Assembly (NCBI GenBank): GCA_002314055.1
Contig: DCBP01000102.1
Span: 1 to 20,789 of the forward strand
DNA length: 20,789 nucleotides
Source of the DNA: Prevotella sp. UBA1104
Lineage (GTDB): Bacteria; Bacteroidota; Bacteroidia; Bacteroidales; Bacteroidaceae
Reading direction: 5' to 3'
A model generated the notes under the pieces. The model did no database searches. It was given only the letters and a program-made list of their open reading frames with translations, and was not told the origin of the DNA. Shown piece by piece: positions 14,739 to 20,789 of this stretch. Position 1 is the stretch's first letter, and each line of letters begins with the position of its first letter. A program made the translations under genes and the position numbers.

Positions 14739-16463
14739 ATGGCAAATACTGAAAACAACAAAAGCGAAGAGACAAAAAAAGGTCTCAGCTTTGTAGAACA
14801 GATAGTGGAAAAAGACCTCGAGGAGGGAAAGAACGCCAAAAGAATCCAAACCCGTTTCCCACCAGAGCCAAACGGATACTTACACATCGGACACGCCAAG
14901 GCCATTTGCATGGACTTCGGAGTGGCTGAAAAGTACAACGGCGTCTGCAACCTGAGATTTGACGACACCAACCCGAGCAAGGAGGATACGGAATACGTTG
15001 ACTCTATCCTCAACGACATAAAATGGCTCGGCTTCCATTGGGGCAACGTTTACTACGCCTCAGACTACTTCCAGAAGCTTTGGGACTTTGCCGTATGGAT
15101 GATAAAACAGGGAAAGGCGTACATCGACGAACAGACGAGCGAACAGATTGCAGAACAGAAGGGCACCCCTACACAACCGGGCGTCGCTTCCCCATACAGA
15201 GACCGCCCCATTAAGGAAAGTCTCGAACTGTTCAACAAGATGAACACTCCGGATGCTGCAGAAGGATCAATGGTCTTGCGTGCAAAACTCGACATGGCAA
15301 ATCCTAACATGCACTTCCGCGACCCTATAATGTACCGCATCATACACACGCCGCACCACCGTACAGGAACGAAATGGCACGCTTACCCGATGTACGACTT
15401 CGCCCACGGACAGAGCGACTTCTTTGAGGGCGTTACCCATTCCATCTGTACACTGGAGTTCGTTCCCCACCGTCCGCTCTACGACAAATTCATCGATGAG
15501 CTGAAAGTGTACGAAGGACAGGAAGACAACCTTCACGACTTCCGTCCGAGACAGATAGAGTTCAACAGACTGAACCTCACCTACACCGTGATGAGCAAGC
15601 GAAAGCTCCACGCCCTTGTCGACGAGCACCTCGTTGACGGATGGGACGACCCGCGCATGCCTACACTTTGCGGAATGCGCCGCCGCGGCTATTCGCCAGA
15701 GAGCATCCGTAAGTTTATCGACAGCATCGGATACACCAAGTTCGACGCCCTCAACGACATGGCTCTACTTGAAGCAGCCGTAAGAGAAGACCTCAACTCT
15801 AAGGCTACCCGCGTATCGGCAGTACTCGACCCCGTAAAGCTCGTCATTACAAACTACCCCGACGACATGACAGAGGAGATGGAGGCAGTGAACAACCCGG
15901 AGAATGAAGCCGACGGAACCCACACCATCACTTTCAGCAAGAACCTGTGGATAGAGCGCGGCGACTTCATGGAAGACGCTCCAAAGAAATTCTTCCGCAT
16001 GACTCCAGGAAAGGAAGTAAGACTGAAGAATGCCTACATCGTGAAATGTACCGGATGCACAAAAGACGAGAACGGCAACATCATTGAAATCCAGGCTGAA
16101 TACGACCCTACGAGCAAGAGCGGAATGGAAGGGGCAAACCGCAAAGTGAAGGGAACACTCCACTGGGTAAGCCAAGACCACTGCAAGAAAGCTGAGGTAA
16201 GAGAATACGACAGACTCTTTAATGTTGAAAACCCATCTGCCGACGAGCACGACTTCCGCGAACTTATAAATCCGGACTCGCTGAAGGTGAGAACAGAATG
16301 CTACGTTGAAGACTTTGCTGCCGGAATGAAACCGGGACAATATCTGCAGTTCCAGAGAATCGGTTACTTCATGGCTGACAAGAACTCCACTCCAGAGCAT
16401 CTCGTGTTCAACAAGACTGTTGGTTTAAAGGATACATGGGCAAAGATGACAGACAAGAAATAA
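14739..16463 (+). CDS. glnS: Glutaminyl-tRNA synthetase
   Basis: A 574-residue class I aminoacyl-tRNA synthetase that charges tRNA-Gln directly. After a lysine/glutamate-rich N-terminal stretch (1-35) comes RFPPEPNGYLHIGHAKA, with the ATP-binding HIGH motif at 49-52. The second signature is VMSKRKL (KMSKS equivalent) near residue 286. The GlnRS/GluRS-specific blocks FDDTNP and HDFRPRQIEFNRLNL are present, and the C-terminal half is the beta-barrel anticodon-binding region of GlnRS. Length is slightly above E. coli (554). A GlnRS, rather than relying on GatCAB transamidation alone, is usual for Bacteroidetes. Its stop TAA overlaps the start of the TPR gene by one base. Confidence 0.97.
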   Translation: MANTENNKSEETKKGLSFVEQIVEKDLEEGKNAKRIQTRFPPEPNGYLHIGHAKAICMDFGVAEKYNGVCNLRFDDTNPSKEDTEYVDSILNDIKWLGFHWGNVYYASDYFQKLWDFAVWMIKQGKAYIDEQTSEQIAEQKGTPTQPGVASPYRDRPIKESLELFNKMNTPDAAEGSMVLRAKLDMANPNMHFRDPIMYRIIHTPHHRTGTKWHAYPMYDFAHGQSDFFEGVTHSICTLEFVPHRPLYDKFIDELKVYEGQEDNLHDFRPRQIEFNRLNLTYTVMSKRKLHALVDEHLVDGWDDPRMPTLCGMRRRGYSPESIRKFIDSIGYTKFDALNDMALLEAAVREDLNSKATRVSAVLDPVKLVITNYPDDMTEEMEAVNNPENEADGTHTITFSKNLWIERGDFMEDAPKKFFRMTPGKEVRLKNAYIVKCTGCTKDENGNIIEIQAEYDPTSKSGMEGANRKVKGTLHWVSQDHCKKAEVREYDRLFNVENPSADEHDFRELINPDSLKVRTECYVEDFAAGMKPGQYLQFQRIGYFMADKNSTPEHLVFNKTVGLKDTWAKMTDKK

Positions 16464-17914
16464 TGAACAAAGACTATTTTGACAAATACTACGAATCTTC
16501 GGAATTCAAGGCAATGTTCTTGAATTTCGAAGAATCAAGGAAAAAGGGGGAAGACTGCCTGTTGTCCTCCGACGAACTTACCGACATCGCCGAGTTCTAC
16601 TATACGAAGGGAGACATGCGCCACGCCAAGGAAACGGCAGAATATGCCGTGTCCATCTACGACGACGCCACAGCTCCCCTACTCTTTCTGGCAAAGATAG
16701 AAATACAGTTGAACAAAAACGCTGAAAAGGGTAAGGAATTTCTCGACAGGGTACAGGAAAAAGACAATATCGACTACCTCCTCTGTCGCCTGGAACTGGA
16801 ACTGATGGAAAAGGGACACGAGGAAAATGCCCTGAAAATAGTCTGCGACGGCTTCAACACTGTAGATGACGAAGAGAAAGCTCCCTTCATAGGCGAATCC
16901 GTACACCTGGCCCTCGACTACAAAAAGTCGGAACTGGCACACGAGATAATGAAAGCCCATGCCGACGCCCTCGACCCCAGCAACAGAAGTCTCATCGAGG
17001 CACGCTTTGCATTGTGGGAGGGGAAGCCGGAACTCGGACTGTCTATTCTCGAGAAGCTCATCGACAAAGACACCTTCAACGTGCAGTACTGGCTTATCCT
17101 GTCTACCGCCCAACTGCAATGCGGAAAATTCGACGAAGCAATAAGCAGCGCCGAATACGCCATTGCAATAGAGCCCGATGCCTACGAGGCTTATATGAAT
17201 ATGGGCAACGCCTATATAAGAATATGCAACTACGAAAAGGCTATCGAAGCATTCAAGAGATACTCTCAGATAAGAGACGACGAAGTAGGCTACATGATGA
17301 TCGGCAGATGCCTCTTCTATATGCACAAGGACGAGGAAGCCATAAAGATGCTCCACCTTGCAGAGAAGAAATGCACCGTCAACAAAGCCAACTTGCTCGA
17401 CATCAATAAAGACCTGACCATGGTTTATGCAGCGACGAAGGATTATGACGCATCTATTGCATACCTGGAAAAAGTTAAAGAAGAGACACGCGGAAAGTAC
17501 GACAGGGAGAGAGTGTCAATACAAATCAGCATATTGATGGGCTTGGGGTGCAACAAGGAAGCCATGGAAATGCTCAATCTCGTGCTGAATGATCTGGAAG
17601 AAAGAAATGAGAAGGAAGAGCAGATCCAGCTCATGTTCCAGACGGCAATCGTGTTCTACGAGAGCAAGGATGACGCCGAAGCCTACACTCTATTCAAGAA
17701 GGTTTACAGTCTCGACCCGGAATGCACCGTAGCAATGCCCTATTTCGCCTTCTGCTGCTATACTCAGCAGAAATGGGACGATTATCTCCATGCGCTGAAA
17801 ACCTCCGTCGAACTCTACCCCGAAGAGGCGAAAGCCGTTCTTGCAGAACTCTTCCCTGAAGGAATGGAGCCCTACGACTTCGTGAAATATGCCGAGGAGC
17901 ATCATATTAAATGA
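16463..17914 (+). CDS. Tetratricopeptide repeat protein
   Basis: A 483-residue protein built almost wholly of helical hairpins. TPR-like units are visible at about residues 43-74, 173-205, 207-240, 241-274 (YMNMGNAYIRICNYEKAIEAFKRY) and 275-308, with more degenerate ones to the end. There is no signal peptide or membrane helix, so it is probably cytosolic and acts as a protein-interaction scaffold; the partner is unknown. I choose ATG 16463, which overlaps the glnS stop as TAATG, over an in-frame ATG at 16436 inside glnS, because the overlap suggests translational coupling and MNKDYFDKYY is a natural start. It is co-transcribed with glnS and ends before a terminator at 17984. Function is not recognised. 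Confidence 0.85.
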   Translation: MNKDYFDKYYESSEFKAMFLNFEESRKKGEDCLLSSDELTDIAEFYYTKGDMRHAKETAEYAVSIYDDATAPLLFLAKIEIQLNKNAEKGKEFLDRVQEKDNIDYLLCRLELELMEKGHEENALKIVCDGFNTVDDEEKAPFIGESVHLALDYKKSELAHEIMKAHADALDPSNRSLIEARFALWEGKPELGLSILEKLIDKDTFNVQYWLILSTAQLQCGKFDEAISSAEYAIAIEPDAYEAYMNMGNAYIRICNYEKAIEAFKRYSQIRDDEVGYMMIGRCLFYMHKDEEAIKMLHLAEKKCTVNKANLLDINKDLTMVYAATKDYDASIAYLEKVKEETRGKYDRERVSIQISILMGLGCNKEAMEMLNLVLNDLEERNEKEEQIQLMFQTAIVFYESKDDAEAYTLFKKVYSLDPECTVAMPYFAFCCYTQQKWDDYLHALKTSVELYPEEAKAVLAELFPEGMEPYDFVKYAEEHHIK

Positions 17915-17974
17915 ATGTAGAATTTAGAATGTAGAGTGTAGAATTATTCTCGCTTCGCTGCGATTAAAACCTAT

Positions 17975-18068
17975 AAAAAAATTAAAGCGGTGGCCTTCAC
18001 AGGTTACCGCTTTTTACTTCAATAGGTATTAGTCCTTTTTAAGGTAAAAAGATTGTTTTCAGGATAAC
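17975..18068 (-). ncRNA. Candidate small RNA, about 94 nt
   Basis: A complete Bacteroidetes promoter on the minus strand (18104-18074) predicts a start near 18068. The only element ahead is the terminator stem 18013-17984, which on this strand ends with AA and then seven T (17981-17975). The predicted RNA has a short internal hairpin CCTT/AAGG (18044-18034) and no start codon with a meaningful frame. This is inferred purely from the promoter-terminator pairing. The alternative is a chance promoter. Confidence 0.45.
17984..18015. terminator. Bidirectional terminator after the TPR gene
   Basis: Arms 17984-17995 and 18002-18013 pair over 12 bp (two G:U) around loop TTCACA. The plus strand ends in five T (18011-18015), and the minus strand in seven T (17981-17975) after AA. 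It ends the glnS-TPR transcript and can also end a minus-strand RNA. Confidence 0.88.
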
Positions 18069-18073
18069 GTTTG

Positions 18074-18104
18074 CAAAGATACGTACATTTTTTTTATTTA
18101 CAAA
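18074..18104 (-). promoter_or_regulatory. Orphan minus-strand promoter
   Basis: On the minus strand TTTG (18104-18101), 19 nt, TATCTTTG (18081-18074) followed by C. It is a perfect consensus match at ideal spacing, yet no minus-strand gene lies downstream before the terminator at 18013-17984. Confidence 0.65.
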
Positions 18105-18325
18105 ACATTTCATAAAATTATTTAGAACTTTTTTAATGTGCGCCTACACAATACACAAGTGACCATCATTTTAACATCCCGCAGATTGTTTAATACCTAA
18201 AATCCGGAAACAATGAGCCGGAAAACAGAACAAAAAAATGCAAATACCTATTTCTTGTTACCCAGAATAAAGGAAGCCCACCCAACCTACACAATAATTA
18301 AACAGATATTTCATAAATTTTGAGT

Positions 18326-18357
18326 ATTGCCACATTTTTTGAAACTTTATAATTTTG
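18326..18357 (+). promoter_or_regulatory. Porin promoter
   Basis: TAATTTTG (18350-18357) followed by CAG is a perfect -7 box, with ATTG (18326-18329) 20 nt upstream as a near -33 box. Start would be near 18364, about 50 nt before the porin ATG. No confident Fur box was seen. Confidence 0.65.
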
Positions 18358-18413
18358 CAGCCGTATTCGAGAAGCTTGATTTTAAAGGAAATTAATCAAA
18401 CAAAATATAAAAC

Positions 18414-19709
18414 ATGAACAAAACATTATTTGCATCATGCCTGTGCGCTTCGGCACTTTCCGTCAGTCCGGCAATGGGACAGAGTGTCGCTGCCGACAGC
18501 GTCATGCAGCACGTCAAGGGAAACCGCCTGAGCGTAGGTGGTTACGGCGAAGTGGCTTACAGCCGGAATTTCTACAGCGACAGCGGCAACAGATACAGTA
18601 ACCCGTCGTCTCACAAGAATGACCCGAGCCACGGAAGGTTCGACATTCCGCACGCAGTAATCTACTTGGGCTACGACTTCGGCAAAGGATGGACAATGGG
18701 TTCGGAAATCGAGTTTGAACATGGCGGCAGCGGCTCGGCAATAGAATACGAGGCTGAGGAATCCATCGAGTTCGAACAGGAGCAGGAACGCGGCGGCGAA
18801 GTGGAACTGGAGCAGTTCTGGCTGCAGAAATCCTTCGGCGACTTCCTTAACATCCGTGCCGGACACATCGTGGTGCCTGTGGGACTGACCAACGCCTACC
18901 ACGAACCGCTGAACTTCTTCACCGTCTACCGTCCTGAAGGCGAGAACACCATCCTGCCTTGTACTTGGCACCAGACAGGAATTTCGTTCTGGGGACGCTC
19001 CGGCGACTTCAGATATGAGGCTCAGATGATTGCCGGACTCGACGCCTGGCAGTTCTCCCGCGACAACTGGATCCAGCCGGGAACTACAAAACCGTTCGAG
19101 TTTGAGGTGGCTAACAAATATGGTTTCAGCGCACGCGTTGACAACTACACCATCCCCGGACTGAGAATCGGACTGAGCGGATACTACGGACAGTCTATGC
19201 ACAATGCCGTGCCTCACGACATGGAAAAGGGCGACAACAAGAAGATTAAGGGCAACATATATCTCGGTGCGCTCGACTTCACCTACAATGCCCACAACTG
19301 GATTGCACGCGGTAACGTGGACTATGGCTACGTGAGCGACTCTAAGAAAATCAGCTCCATGAAAAAGCCTAACACCCAGTATGTTAAGCCATACGCGTCA
19401 AACCAGACATTTGGTGGACACGCCATCGCTGCAAACATCGAGGTGGGCTACGACATCTTCTCGCAAATCGAGAAGCTGAGAGCCGACAACCAGAAGCTCT
19501 ACGTCTTCGCCCACTACGAGTACTACGACTCTTACGTACACAGTCTTACACAGTTCACACGCAAGAAAATCTACGCTGCCGGCATCAACTACTACCCGAT
19601 ACCGCAGATCTGCGTAAAGGCAGAATACAACTACCGCAAGATGCGCTCGAAGTACAACGACGAACCGGCTCTCAACATCGGCGTTGCCTATCAGGGATTC
19701 TTCCTGTAA
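18414..19709 (+). CDS. Outer-membrane porin (OprO/OprP-like beta-barrel)
   Basis: A 431-residue protein with a signal peptide (about 1-22, ending SPAMGQ) and a beta-barrel body of alternating aromatic strands, ending in Phe-Phe-Leu, as expected near an outer-membrane barrel terminus. Strand-like segments include LSVGGYGEVAYSRNFY, AVIYLGYDFGKGWTMGSEIEF and KKIYAAGINYYPIPQICVKA. The pattern fits the phosphate-selective porin O/P family as used in Bacteroidetes annotation; actual selectivity is not predictable. A strongly acidic segment at 111-134 (12 Glu, no Lys, one Arg) probably forms a loop or pore lining and could attract cations. It has its own promoter and is followed 61 nt later by an imelysin lipoprotein with no terminator between, so the two are likely one operon. 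Confidence 0.85.
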   Translation: MNKTLFASCLCASALSVSPAMGQSVAADSVMQHVKGNRLSVGGYGEVAYSRNFYSDSGNRYSNPSSHKNDPSHGRFDIPHAVIYLGYDFGKGWTMGSEIEFEHGGSGSAIEYEAEESIEFEQEQERGGEVELEQFWLQKSFGDFLNIRAGHIVVPVGLTNAYHEPLNFFTVYRPEGENTILPCTWHQTGISFWGRSGDFRYEAQMIAGLDAWQFSRDNWIQPGTTKPFEFEVANKYGFSARVDNYTIPGLRIGLSGYYGQSMHNAVPHDMEKGDNKKIKGNIYLGALDFTYNAHNWIARGNVDYGYVSDSKKISSMKKPNTQYVKPYASNQTFGGHAIAANIEVGYDIFSQIEKLRADNQKLYVFAHYEYYDSYVHSLTQFTRKKIYAAGINYYPIPQICVKAEYNYRKMRSKYNDEPALNIGVAYQGFFL

Positions 19710-19770
19710 AGAGAAGATTCTTGCTCTAAAAAGAGAACTTTATTTTATAACTTAATATAAAAAAACAAAA

Positions 19771-20789
19771 ATGAAAAAACTTCAAACACTTGCCTTGGCT
19801 TTCTGCCTCGGCACAATGACATTGGGTTTCACTTCATGTAGTGACGATGACAACAACGAAGAGTTCAATCTGCCAGAAGTAGGACAGGCTGAAACAGCAA
19901 TCAGCTCTACCGACCTCGAGATGCAGAAGGTAACAAAGACGTACGTAAAGGACGTCATCTATCCTACATATACTACTCTCGCATCAAACGCACGCGACCT
20001 CTACAGCAAGGCCCAGACCCTGTATAAGGCTGCCGAGGCAGGCACGATGACTCAGGAGCAGATCGACGCTACCTGCGAGGCCTTCAAGAACACGCGCCGC
20101 GAGTGGGAGCGCAGCGAGGCATTCCTCTACGGTTCTGCTTCCGACAACGAGCTCGACCCTCACATCGACTCATGGCCTCTCGACCACGACGGTATCGTGA
20201 GCGCACTGAACAACGCCACTCTCGTTGCCGGCTTCAAGGGATCAGACCCTGCAAAGTTCGTTTCCGAGAACCAGAGCTCTGACGCTCTTCAGTCGGCTCT
20301 CGGTTTCCACGGTATGGAGTTCATCATCTTCCGCAATGGAAAGAACCGTACTGTAGAGGCTCTCAAGGCTAACGAGACCGAAACCGGAATGACTTCTGTC
20401 AAGGGCATCGACGAACTTGCCTTCCTGGCTGCCGTTGCAGGCGACGTCAGAAACATCACAGCCCTTCTGGAGTACACATGGCTCGGAAGCGCAGCAAGCA
20501 ACGAAACCAAGTCGCTGCTTGCCAACGACGCAAGCTACGTGTTCAACGGTCTGCGCAACAACGGTTTCGCTGCAAACGGAACGATGTGCTACGGACAGTG
20601 GGTGCTCACTCCTTCTGCAACAACCGGCTACAACTCATGGCCTGGAACTATCAACCAGATCTTCATCGGCGGTTGCGACAACATCTGCTCTGAGGTTGCC
20701 GACCAGAAGCTCGGACAGGCTTACCGTACTGCTACAGGAAGCGGCAACGCAGACGACTCCAAGGACTACATCGAGTCGCCTTACAGCCA
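19771..20789 (+). CDS. Imelysin-family lipoprotein (partial, runs off right edge)
   Basis: The open frame continues to the window end, 339 complete codons without a stop. It has a lipoprotein signal peptide ending FTSC with Cys23 lipidated, followed by an Asp/Asn-rich linker. The body fits the imelysin peptidase-like family (EfeO/EfeM/ICMP relatives). It has the TRREWERSEAFLYG helix (about 108-121), SWPLDHDGI (134-142) and the GxHxxE motif as GFHGMEF, with His180 and Glu183 as the putative metal-binding residues. Family members are surface or periplasmic lipoproteins often linked to iron uptake; peptidase activity is uncertain for most. Codon use is rich in C-ending codons, like proS and glnS, suggesting high expression. 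The C-terminal part is outside the window. Confidence 0.88.
   Translation, partial: MKKLQTLALAFCLGTMTLGFTSCSDDDNNEEFNLPEVGQAETAISSTDLEMQKVTKTYVKDVIYPTYTTLASNARDLYSKAQTLYKAAEAGTMTQEQIDATCEAFKNTRREWERSEAFLYGSASDNELDPHIDSWPLDHDGIVSALNNATLVAGFKGSDPAKFVSENQSSDALQSALGFHGMEFIIFRNGKNRTVEALKANETETGMTSVKGIDELAFLAAVAGDVRNITALLEYTWLGSAASNETKSLLANDASYVFNGLRNNGFAANGTMCYGQWVLTPSATTGYNSWPGTINQIFIGGCDNICSEVADQKLGQAYRTATGSGNADDSKDYIESPYS

Larger units (their letters stand above)
17915..18413. other. Intergenic region between the TPR gene and the porin
   Basis: About 500 bp without a gene on either strand. It starts with a run of related units (GTAGAATT, TTAGAAT, GTAGAG, GTAGAATT; 17918-17945), then a bidirectional terminator (17984-18015). 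A minus-strand promoter follows (18074-18104), and the porin promoter is at 18326-18357. Between 18105 and 18325 the only structure noticed is a weak inverted repeat TCCGG/CCGGA (18203-18222). No small coding frame is convincing. Confidence 0.7.

Noticed and set aside
16436..16462. ATG 16436 as the start of the TPR gene
   Set aside because: It lies inside glnS; ATG 16463 overlaps the glnS stop as TAATG, the usual coupling arrangement, and gives a more natural N-terminus.
18435..19295. Open frame of 286 codons antisense to the porin, and similar long antisense frames over pyrG, glnS and the TPR gene
   Set aside because: All lie wholly within strongly supported genes and have no family features, signal or promoter of their own.
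19710..19770. Terminator between porin and imelysin genes
   Set aside because: Only a 4-bp CTCT/AGAG stem with no T-run; read-through is more likely.

Overview
The window reads as a chromosome segment of a Bacteroidales bacterium, most likely Prevotellaceae (Prevotella/Segatella-like). This rests on a DPP5-type dipeptidyl peptidase, the long Bacteroidetes form of YidC, the archaeal/eukaryotic-type ProRS, the bamD-rpoZ-DUF4293 gene order, A-rich leaders without clear Shine-Dalgarno sites, and many copies of the Bacteroidetes promoter signature (TTTG, about 19-20 nt, then TAnnTTTG). Species cannot be fixed from the sequence alone. No rRNA, tRNA, CRISPR array, transposase or phage gene was seen.

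Layout. Positions 1-576 hold no gene but carry several ordered repeats: a 30-bp palindrome, an array of TGGGCA/TGCCCA hexamers phased at about 11 bp, ATGATACT repeats phased at exactly 11 bp, and a strong terminator. From 577 to 10232 every gene lies on the minus strand. In transcription order these are uvrB, then pyrG (own promoter) with yidC, then dpp5 and an MFS transporter. A divergent promoter region at 10233-10392 separates them from the plus-strand half: bamD-rpoZ-DUF4293 (one operon with a terminator), proS (own promoter, strong hairpin after it), a HAD-family phosphatase, glnS with an overlapping TPR gene, a roughly 500-bp gap, then an outer-membrane porin and an imelysin-family lipoprotein that runs off the right edge.

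Functional themes. Most genes are core housekeeping: nucleotide synthesis (pyrG), excision repair (uvrB), membrane and outer-membrane biogenesis (yidC, bamD), transcription (rpoZ) and aminoacyl-tRNA synthesis (proS, glnS). Two pairs look like nutrient-acquisition modules: periplasmic dpp5 with an MFS carrier (peptide use), and porin with imelysin (probably metal/iron related).

No new multi-gene system is visible. The least explained signals are non-coding: the two 11-bp-phased motif arrays at the left edge, a roughly 110-bp element of three hairpins before glnS in which two hairpins contain a promoter -7 box, and an orphan minus-strand promoter aimed at a bidirectional terminator (17975-18104), which predicts a small RNA of about 94 nt.
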